Part shown: positions 58,715 through 64,000 of the stretch, piece after piece | Layout: every line of letters starts with the position of its first letter | Numbering within the stretch: position 1 is the stretch's first letter | DNA from: an uncultured Clostridia bacterium | Lineage (GTDB): Bacteria > Bacillota > Clostridia > Oscillospirales > Oscillospiraceae | Direction of reading: 5' to 3' | Assembly: GCA_946186375.1 (NCBI GenBank) | Contig: CAMHMZ010000002.1 | Span: forward strand, 62,001-126,000 | Length of the DNA: 64,000 bases | Notes under the pieces: generated by a model | What the model saw: only the letters and a program-made list of their open reading frames with translations | The model's database searches: none | Told to the model about the DNA's origin: nothing | Program-made: the position numbers and the translations under genes

Positions 58715-59329
58715 TTAATCTTTTGCGGGGCCTTTGGCGCCCTTGGCGCGGAAGTCCGGCTCTGTTCCGGCGATGAGGCGCTTGATGTTCTCCCTGTGCT
58801 GCCAGATGGCGAGCGTCATGGCGAAGATCGCCAGCAGCAGCCGCGGGGTGCTCACGCCGAAGAGGAGCGACGCGGCCGTGATCGCCAGCGCCGCGAGCAC
58901 GGAGCCGAGCGAGACCTTCTTGCTCAAGAAAGCGCCGAGCAGGAACACGCCCAAGACCACGAGGCCGACACGCCAGTCGATCGCGAAGGCGATCGCGCCG
59001 CCGGCAGAGATGCCCTTGCCGCCGCGGAAGCGGTAGAGCAGCGGAAAGCAGTGCCCCAGCATGCAGGCTGCGCCCGCGCAGGCCAGGCCCCAGTCGCCCA
59101 GCATCCAACAGCCGAGGAGCATCGCGGCCACGGTTTTGAGCATGTCGCCCGCCATGGCGGCTAACCCCGCGCCAAGCCCGTAGGTCCGGGCCATGTTGGT
59201 GGCGCCGGCGTTTCCGCTGCCGTGGCTGCGCACGTCCCCGCCCAGGCCCTGGGAGATCAGAATGGACAGATTGACAGAGCCGAGAATAAAGCTCACGATA
59301 ATGATAACCGCGTATTTTGCGACCATCAT
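58715..59329 (-). CDS. plsY: Glycerol-3-phosphate acyltransferase PlsY
   Basis: 204 aa from MMVAKYAVIIIVSFILGSVN, with GAGGTGA upstream. Five or so membrane helices, PlsY motif 1 SVNLSILIS, motif 2 GSGNAGATNMARTYG, motif 3 HCFPLLYRFRGGKGISAG. It transfers acyl groups from acyl-phosphate to glycerol-3-phosphate at the membrane, the first step of phospholipid synthesis. The basic C-terminus (KGAKGPAKD) is ordinary. Confidence 0.96.
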   Translation of the reverse strand: MMVAKYAVIIIVSFILGSVNLSILISQGLGGDVRSHGSGNAGATNMARTYGLGAGLAAMAGDMLKTVAAMLLGCWMLGDWGLACAGAACMLGHCFPLLYRFRGGKGISAGGAIAFAIDWRVGLVVLGVFLLGAFLSKKVSLGSVLAALAITAASLLFGVSTPRLLLAIFAMTLAIWQHRENIKRLIAGTEPDFRAKGAKGPAKD

Positions 59330-59414
59330 AACACTCACCTCGAATTCACTCACGCCCCATATTATACACAGCCCTCCCTCCTTTTTCAATGGAGAGAGGG
59401 CCGTTCACGATAAT

Positions 59415-60041
59415 TTAAAAATTCACAGTCCAAGGCCACAGCTCCGGCGGGGGCGCCGTGAAGCAGAGCTTCTCCCTGCTCTTCGGATGGGTAAAACGCA
59501 GGCTGTGCGACCAGAGGGCGATCGGACAGTCGTCCTCCGGCAGGCCGTATTTCCTGTCGCCCACGAGCGGCAGGCCTCGTGAGGAAAACTGGCAGCGGAT
59601 CTGATGTGTGCGCCCGGTCACAAGCTCGATGCGCACAAGGCTCAGCCCCTCGCGCCGCCCAAGCGTCTCGTAGCGCAAGATCGCCTCCTGCACGCCCTTG
59701 CCCGGCGCCTCGGCCACAAAGGTCAGGCACTTGACCCTGTCGCGTGCGAGGAGGTCTCGCATTTCTCCCCTGTCCTCTGTCCGGCCGTGTACGACGGCGA
59801 GATAGCGCTTGTCAAAGCCGCCCTCCCGGATCTGACGCGAGAGCTCAGACGCGCTCTCGGCATCTTTAGAGAGCACCATCAGCCCGCCGACGACCCGGTC
59901 GAGCCGGTGCACGGTGCGGATCTCTCTTGCTCCGAGCTGGGCGCGCAAAAGCTCCGGCACGCCGCCTGGCTCGTCCGTGGACAGAACCCCCGCGGGCTTT
60001 AGCACGACGACGAGCGAGGCGTCCTCATAGACAAGCTCCAT
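59415..60041 (-). CDS. RluA family pseudouridine synthase
   Basis: 208 aa from MELVYEDASLVVVLKPAGVL. The catalytic Asp is in HRLDRVVGGLMVLSK. Other family motifs: KRYLAVVHG, LVTGRTHQIRCQFSS and GDRKYG. There is no S4 domain, so it belongs to the short RluA/TruC-like group. The target uridine in rRNA or tRNA is not predictable. It is divergent from the RlmCD-like methyltransferase, another RNA-modification gene, about 130 nt away. Confidence 0.92.
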   Translation of the reverse strand: MELVYEDASLVVVLKPAGVLSTDEPGGVPELLRAQLGAREIRTVHRLDRVVGGLMVLSKDAESASELSRQIREGGFDKRYLAVVHGRTEDRGEMRDLLARDRVKCLTFVAEAPGKGVQEAILRYETLGRREGLSLVRIELVTGRTHQIRCQFSSRGLPLVGDRKYGLPEDDCPIALWSHSLRFTHPKSREKLCFTAPPPELWPWTVNF

Positions 60042-60169
60042 GCCGCTCCCCCCTTTTCTCATTTCTTTAAAGATTTTACCACAGTCTCCGCCGTTTTCTC
60101 AACACAGATCGCGCAAAAAACATAGCTATTTGCCGAAATCTGTGCTATGCTGTGCGGGAGGTGTAATCA

Positions 60170-61324
60170 ATGATGGAAAACGAACGCGCGCTCTGCCCTC
60201 ATCGCCGCGCCTGCGGCGGCTGTCAGCTCCAGAATCTGAGCTATGCCGAGCAGCTCGGCCACAAGCAGCGGCAGGTCATCGGCCTGCTGGGCCGCTTCGG
60301 CCACGTGGAGGAGATCTGGGGCATGGAAGAGCCCTGGCATTACCGCAACAAGGTGCACGCCGCCTTTGCGCTCGACCGGAGAAGGCAGATCGTCTCCGGC
60401 ATCTATCAGTCCAGCAGCCACGCGGTCGTGCCGGTGGACAGCTGTCTCATCGAGGACGAGCTGGCCGACCGGATCATCGTCGCCATCCGCGGCATGCTTC
60501 GCCCCTTCAAGCTGCAGGCCTACGACGAGCGCAGCGGCACCGGCTGGCTGCGGCACGTGCTGGTGCGCCGCGGCTTTACGAGCGGCCAGGTGATGGTGGT
60601 GCTGGTGGCGGCCTCCCCCATTTTCAAAAACCAGAAACCCTTTCTGGCAAAGCTTCTGAGCGACTTTCCCGAGATCACGACCGTCGTTCTGAATGTCAAC
60701 GACCGCTTCGGCTCCATGCTCCTCGGTCCGAAGAGCAAAACGCTCTATGGAAACGGGTATATTGAAGATGAATTATGTAAACTGAAATTCCGCATCTCCC
60801 CCTCCTCCTTTTATCAGATTAACCCGCTGCAGACCGAGAAGCTGTACGCTGAGGCGATCCGGCTGGCGGGGCTGACCGGGAAGGAGACGGTGCTCGACGC
60901 CTACTGCGGCGTGGGGACGATCGGTCTCTGCGCCGCTTCTCAGGCCGGGCAGGTCATCGGCGTGGAAGTAAACGCCGACGCCGTGAAGGACGCCATCGTC
61001 AACGCCAGGCTCAACGGGATCAAAAACGCGTGGTTCACCGCCGGGGACGCCGGGCAGTTCATGGAGGGCATGGTGGCCGAGGGGCGGCGCCCCGACGTGG
61101 TGTTCATGGATCCGCCCCGCGCCGGGAGCGACGAAAAGTTCCTGCGCTCCCTCCTGCGCACGGCCCCGGAGCGGATCGTGTACGTCTCCTGCAACCCCGT
61201 CACCATGCAGCGCGACCTCACCATGCTCGTCAAGGGCGGCTACCGCGTCCGGCACATCCAGCCGGTGGACATGTTCCCGCACACGGAGCATGTCGAATCA
61301 GTTGTGAAACTGATTCGACAATGA
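60170..61324 (+). CDS. 23S rRNA (uracil-5-)-methyltransferase, RumA/RlmCD family
   Basis: 384 aa from MMENERALCPHRRACGGC with GGGAGGTG upstream. The Cys set CPHRRACGGCQ matches the Fe-S cluster of RlmD. SAM-binding motifs: VLDAYCGVGTIGL, GVEVNADAV, FMDPPRAGSD; catalytic Cys in YVSCNPVTM. The N-terminal TRAM RNA-binding domain is absent. It methylates U747 and/or U1939 of 23S rRNA using S-adenosylmethionine. Its last codons contain an 11-bp inverted repeat and the stop codon merges into a palindromic repeat array. Confidence 0.93.
   Translation: MMENERALCPHRRACGGCQLQNLSYAEQLGHKQRQVIGLLGRFGHVEEIWGMEEPWHYRNKVHAAFALDRRRQIVSGIYQSSSHAVVPVDSCLIEDELADRIIVAIRGMLRPFKLQAYDERSGTGWLRHVLVRRGFTSGQVMVVLVAASPIFKNQKPFLAKLLSDFPEITTVVLNVNDRFGSMLLGPKSKTLYGNGYIEDELCKLKFRISPSSFYQINPLQTEKLYAEAIRLAGLTGKETVLDAYCGVGTIGLCAASQAGQVIGVEVNADAVKDAIVNARLNGIKNAWFTAGDAGQFMEGMVAEGRRPDVVFMDPPRAGSDEKFLRSLLRTAPERIVYVSCNPVTMQRDLTMLVKGGYRVRHIQPVDMFPHTEHVESVVKLIRQ
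61291..61320. repeat. Inverted repeat inside the 3' end of the methyltransferase gene
   Basis: TGTCGAATCAG, 8-nt loop TTGTGAAA, CTGATTCGACA: a perfect 11-bp dyad within the last coding codons (HVESVVKLIRQ), directly next to the palindromic array. Confidence 0.75.
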
Positions 61325-61476
61325 ATTGCGCCTGTCGGCGCTTGAATTGCCTTGCGGCATGAATTGACCTTCGGTCATGAATTGCCCTGCGGGGCATAAG
61401 ACGCAATTCAATTCACGGAGCGCAGCGAGAAATCATGCGCGCAGCGCAAATCATGACGCGCAGCGTCAATTCATTC
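61322..61476. repeat. Array of short palindromic repeats upstream of the four-helix-bundle gene
   Basis: Units of about 18 nt: TGAATTG followed by a small GC hairpin (CGCCTGTCGGCG, CCTTGCGG, ACCTTCGGT, CCCTGCGGGG), four times in one orientation, then GACGCAATTCAATTC and units in the opposite sense (GCGCAGCG, CGCGCAGCG, GACGCGCAGCGTC) ending CAATTCATTC. The left TGAATTG and right CAATTCA arms could fold as one large stem. It begins exactly at the methyltransferase TGA. Not a CRISPR: repeats are too short and have no uniform spacers. Confidence 0.7.
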
Positions 61477-61490
61477 AAAGGAGAAAAGCT

Positions 61491-61850
61491 ATGGCAGACA
61501 ACCAACTTGTCTTCCTGTCAAAAGCATTTGCAGTTGATATCATCGGTCTTTGTGAAAGCCTCAGGGAACGCAAAAAGGCGAACGCGATCCTCAATCAGCT
61601 TCTCCGAAGCGGCACAAGTATCGGCGCCAACATACATGAGGCAAATTACGCGTCAAGCAAGGCGGATTTTATCAACAAGTTTCAGATAGCATTGAAAGAG
61701 TGTTATGAAACCGAATACTGGCTTGAAATATTTCATGACTCAAAAGTGCTCTCAGACGAAGAATACTCGAATATGTCTTCGCAATGCAGTAAGCTTCGAA
61801 AACTATTGATTGCCTCGATCACAACAGCAAAGAAAAACGCCGAACGTTGA
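61491..61850 (+). CDS. Four-helix bundle protein (S23/IVP, Avd-like)
   Basis: 119 aa from MADNQLVFLSKAFAVDII with AAAGGAG upstream; the ORF track starts inside the palindromic array. Family marks: GTSIGANIHEANYASSKADF and ALKECYETEYWLEI, the signature of the TIGR02436/S23 four-helix-bundle family. Relatives are encoded in 23S rRNA intervening sequences and as Avd accessory proteins of diversity-generating retroelements. No reverse transcriptase or variable repeat is visible here. Basic surface and pentamer formation are known for the family, so nucleic-acid binding is likely. AT-richer than its neighbours. Confidence 0.88.
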   Translation: MADNQLVFLSKAFAVDIIGLCESLRERKKANAILNQLLRSGTSIGANIHEANYASSKADFINKFQIALKECYETEYWLEIFHDSKVLSDEEYSNMSSQCSKLRKLLIASITTAKKNAER

Positions 61851-61902
61851 AAAACGGTTATATTGATCACCCAAGCGAAAACGTAAAACACAGGAGAGTT
61901 TT

Positions 61903-62382
61903 ATGCAGCTTATCACAGATAAAGATTTATACCAAAGGATTTGGGATAAGATCTATTCGGATTATGCTTTCTATCCTTCAACAGACAGTCATGGAAAATG
62001 GCTGAAACCGGAAGGCATATTTCGAACATATAAACTTGGAAAGATTTGGAACGAGGAGCAGGAAGCCGTTATCAATTTCATTCTTTGTGAAGTGATTGGG
62101 AAGGAAATGTATGCGCTTGACTGGCATCATGATTGTTTCCTCTTTGATCCAAACGAGAGAATACCGACCGGATATGAATACTATGATGACGCGAGAAACT
62201 GCAATGTGTATTTTCCCGAATATTATCCGAACGGGGACTATCATTTCTTTGTTTCAAAGGATTGGACGTTAGGTCTCTACGGACATCCGTGGAGAAAGGA
62301 ATTAATCGTCGCTGGTGAAGAATTGATTCTGGCAATAGAAAAGAATCTCGCTGAACTGGGATTGAAAAAACAATATTCTTGA
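61903..62382 (+). CDS. DUF2716-like protein
   Basis: 159 aa from MQLITDKDLYQRIWDKIYSDY with AGGAG upstream. The sequence is rich in aromatic and acidic residues (YALDWHHDCFLFDP, VYFPEYYPNGDYHFFVSKDWTLGLYGHPW). It resembles DUF2716 family proteins that occur sporadically in Firmicutes and Streptomyces. Cytosolic, no known motif. Low GC and sporadic distribution point to horizontal transfer. Confidence 0.65.
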   Translation: MQLITDKDLYQRIWDKIYSDYAFYPSTDSHGKWLKPEGIFRTYKLGKIWNEEQEAVINFILCEVIGKEMYALDWHHDCFLFDPNERIPTGYEYYDDARNCNVYFPEYYPNGDYHFFVSKDWTLGLYGHPWRKELIVAGEELILAIEKNLAELGLKKQYS

Positions 62383-62565
62383 GGCCATAGACTTTGTGAA
62401 AATGGTCAACGGCATATTCCTGACGCCGAGGGTCGTGTGGGCAGCGTAGATAATGAGTTATTTATTCACGCTATTGTCCCAAGGCATGTCGAGATGGTGA
62501 CACTTTTATCCCGCAGAAAAGATGAGCCGAGAGTACAGGTGACGATGACTTGCAAGTCTGACTAA
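62383..62565 (+). pseudogene. Remnant of a second RumA-like methyltransferase 3' end
   Basis: Frame starting near 62386 reads without a start codon to a TAA at about 62563. It encodes PRHVEMVTLLSRRKDEPRVQV, which looks like the typical RumA/RlmD C-terminus (HVE-V-LLSR). The preceding residues do not match the SAM domain, so only a scar is left. It flanks the four-helix and DUF2716 genes on the right, with the intact methyltransferase on the left. Family call by eye. Confidence 0.4.
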
Positions 62566-62621
62566 TACAGTAAAGAAACGTTTTAATAAATTAACAAATC
62601 GTATTTATGGGGATGACTCAG

Positions 62622-63272
62622 ATGAACTATAAGGTAATTGACAGAGAAACATATTATAGAAAAGGTGTGTACCGTCACTTCTCGGAAGATTGTAAATGCT
62701 CGACATCCATGACGGCGAGAATAGATGTCACAAATCTCGCTGCATATTCCAAGAAAACAGAAACAAAGTTTTATATCAACTTTTTATATATTCTTTCAAA
62801 GGTTATGAATTCACGCGAAGATTACAGAATGGGATATCTCTGGCAGACAGATGAACTGATTTGCTATGACGTGGTCAATCCCACACAGTATGTCTTCCAT
62901 GAAGACACGGAAACCTGCACCCCTGTGTATACGGAATACTTTGAGGACTATGATAAGTTCTACGCTGCTGCATTGCGGGATGTTGAAGAGGCGAAGAAGA
63001 CAAGGGAATACGAGCTGGATATGCAAAATCATCCCAACTGGTTCGATGCCTCGTTTATTTCATGGCTCTCTTATGATTCACTGAATCTTGAGCTGCCCGA
63101 TGGAAATCTGCATTTTGCGCCAATTGTCAATTGGGGAAAATACAGGGAAGAAAACGAAAGACTTGTCATGCCTGTAACTGTTCGGCTGAATCACGCGATT
63201 GCTGATGGTTATTTGGTCGCAAATGTATTCCGCCTTCTGGAGCAAGAAATAAAGTTGTTTGTTGGGCTTTGA
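62622..63272 (+). CDS. Chloramphenicol acetyltransferase-like protein (CatA family)
   Basis: 216 aa from MNYKVIDRETYYRKGVYRHF; GGGGA lies 8 nt upstream. Family CAT fold: FYINFLYILSKVMNS, EYFEDYDKFY, SFISWLSYDSLNLEL, and the catalytic HxxxDG as NHAIADGY (canonical HHxxxDG; the first His is Asn but the essential one remains). CatA enzymes acetylate chloramphenicol with acetyl-CoA as trimers. Gut Clostridia also carry CAT-like proteins with other acceptors, so drug resistance is not certain. AT-richer than the genome average. Confidence 0.85.
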   Translation: MNYKVIDRETYYRKGVYRHFSEDCKCSTSMTARIDVTNLAAYSKKTETKFYINFLYILSKVMNSREDYRMGYLWQTDELICYDVVNPTQYVFHEDTETCTPVYTEYFEDYDKFYAAALRDVEEAKKTREYELDMQNHPNWFDASFISWLSYDSLNLELPDGNLHFAPIVNWGKYREENERLVMPVTVRLNHAIADGYLVANVFRLLEQEIKLFVGL

Positions 63273-63353
63273 TTGATATATTCAAAACTGTCGAGACGGT
63301 ATGCCTGCTGATCAGGAATTGATATCCGGCAGACATGGATTACGGAGGTCAAT

Positions 63354-63842
63354 ATGCTTGAGATAAAAGAAACGACGCCTGAGGATCTCAAAAGCGTTCA
63401 GCGGCTTTGGGCCGACGGGGACGTCATGCGCTTTGTCGGCTTCCCGGACGGGCTGCGGCAGACAGACGAAGACATGCGGCGCTGGTATCGGTGGATCGAC
63501 GGCGGCAGACCGAGGATCGATCACTACTCGATCTTTGAGGACGGCGTATACTGCGGAGAGTCCTTTTATGAGGTCGATCCGGAGCACCGGAGCGCCGCGC
63601 TGGATATCAAGCTCTTCGCTTTTGCCCGAGGCCGGGGCATCGCGGCGGCCGGGCTGCGGCATGCGATCGAAGCGGCCTTCCGAAACGGGGCCGGGGTCGT
63701 CTGGGTCGATCCGAATCCGGAGAACGGGAAGGCGATCGCCCTGTATGAGAGGCTGGGGTTTCATCGGAAGGACTTTCCGGCGTACCTGCGCTCCGGGGAC
63801 GAGCCTCCGCGCTCGGTCTACATGGAGCTTCGCAAAGCCTGA
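63354..63842 (+). CDS. GNAT family N-acetyltransferase
   Basis: 162 aa. It starts MLEIKETTPEDLKSVQRLWADGD with GGAGG upstream. Acetyl-CoA-binding motif ARGRGIAAAGLRHAIE (R/QxxGxG/A variant) near residue 100 and the closing ENGKAIALYERLGFHRK. GC-rich again like the chromosome core. Acceptor unknown. Probably cotranscribed with the next GNAT. Confidence 0.88.
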   Translation: MLEIKETTPEDLKSVQRLWADGDVMRFVGFPDGLRQTDEDMRRWYRWIDGGRPRIDHYSIFEDGVYCGESFYEVDPEHRSAALDIKLFAFARGRGIAAAGLRHAIEAAFRNGAGVVWVDPNPENGKAIALYERLGFHRKDFPAYLRSGDEPPRSVYMELRKA

Positions 63843-63862
63843 ATTTTTCATGGAGGCAGGTA

Positions 63863-64000
63863 TGGAATTGATCGAGATCCGTACGCAGGACGCCGAAAGG
63901 CTCGCTCCCCTCGTCGCTGCGTTCCGGGTGCAGCTGAACGCCTATAGAGGGATCCTCTCGCAGCCGAATATGGAAAGTGCCCGCGAGGAGCTCCTCGACT
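63863..64000 (+). CDS. GNAT-like acetyltransferase (3' partial)
   Basis: It opens with MELIEIRTQDAERLAPLVAAF, after GGAGGCAGGT, 20 nt past the preceding stop codon, and runs off the window after 46 codons. The N-terminal pattern and its position after another GNAT gene suggest an acetyltransferase, but the acetyl-CoA motif lies outside the window. Confidence 0.6.

Noticed and set aside
61322-61476. CRISPR array
   Set aside because: Repeats are under 20 nt, of mixed orientation and variable hairpin sequence, and without spacers.
61491-61850. Diversity-generating retroelement
   Set aside because: The Avd-like protein alone is not enough; no reverse transcriptase or template/variable repeat pair was found in the window.

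Overview
This window comes from a GC-rich, monoderm, endospore-forming Firmicute, most likely a gut Oscillospiraceae/Clostridia-type anaerobe. The evidence is a BofA-family sporulation protein, many Clostridia-style lipoproteins with Pro/Glu/Thr-rich spacers, a FHA-FtsW/PBP pair, indolepyruvate:ferredoxin oxidoreductase, aconitase X and strong AGGAGG ribosome binding sites. The species cannot be fixed from sequence alone.

Layout. 0-2 kb: 3' end of a GLUG-repeat surface protein, then tRNA-Thr. 2.5-9.2 kb: a minus-strand operon uvrB-polA-rimI-tsaD-radC (DNA repair, tRNA t6A modification), preceded by a PlsC-like acyltransferase. 10.7-11.8 kb: tRNA-Gly and tRNA-Leu(TAG) followed by a tandem array of tRNA-like repeats. 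11.8-19.3 kb: parE-parC, a YitT protein and two lipoproteins. 19.5-25.4 kb: bofA with a degenerate THEP1-like protein, tRNA-Leu(GAG), a Mrp/NifX iron-sulfur pair, and FHA-FtsW plus PBP. 25.5-30 kb: ABC-F, YdcF and the two aconitase X subunits. 30-31.6 kb: an AT-richer patch (PH-domain and HTH genes), then tRNA-Leu(TAA) with a second tRNA-like repeat cluster. 31.6-36.3 kb: MFS transporter, LysR regulator, iorA-iorB. 36.6-48.3 kb: two carbohydrate ABC transporter clusters, one with a LacI regulator and no ATPase, the other with its own MsmK/UgpC-type ATPase. 48.5-61.3 kb: MATE, short pyruvate kinase, lipase-like protein, a CssRS-HtrA-like module, dipeptidase, LRR lipoprotein, PlsY, pseudouridine synthase and RlmCD-type methyltransferase. 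61.3-64 kb: an accessory segment with a palindromic array, a four-helix-bundle gene, a DUF2716-like gene, an rRNA methyltransferase remnant, a CAT-like gene and two GNAT acetyltransferases.

Most interesting signal. Two unlinked tRNA-Leu genes (TAG on minus, TAA on plus) are followed by the same ordered architecture: tRNA, hairpin terminator, one or more tRNA-like units ending in CCA, a 121-nt element, another terminator, and a truncated tRNA-like unit. The two 121-nt elements align without gaps at 92 of 121 positions (hand count). One 7-bp stem shows five compensatory base-pair changes. This indicates a conserved structured RNA tied to tRNA-Leu 3' ends. At the TAG locus the tRNA-like unit is amplified into four copies with an exact 147-bp period.

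Other leads are the palindromic array abutting the methyltransferase stop codon in front of the four-helix-bundle gene, a three-way-junction multi-hairpin block at 49.85-50.0 kb, and several proteins that lack expected catalytic residues (transglutaminase-like Cys to Ser; THEP1-like without a P-loop). Starts were reassigned from the ORF track wherever a ribosome binding site or promoter decides the issue.
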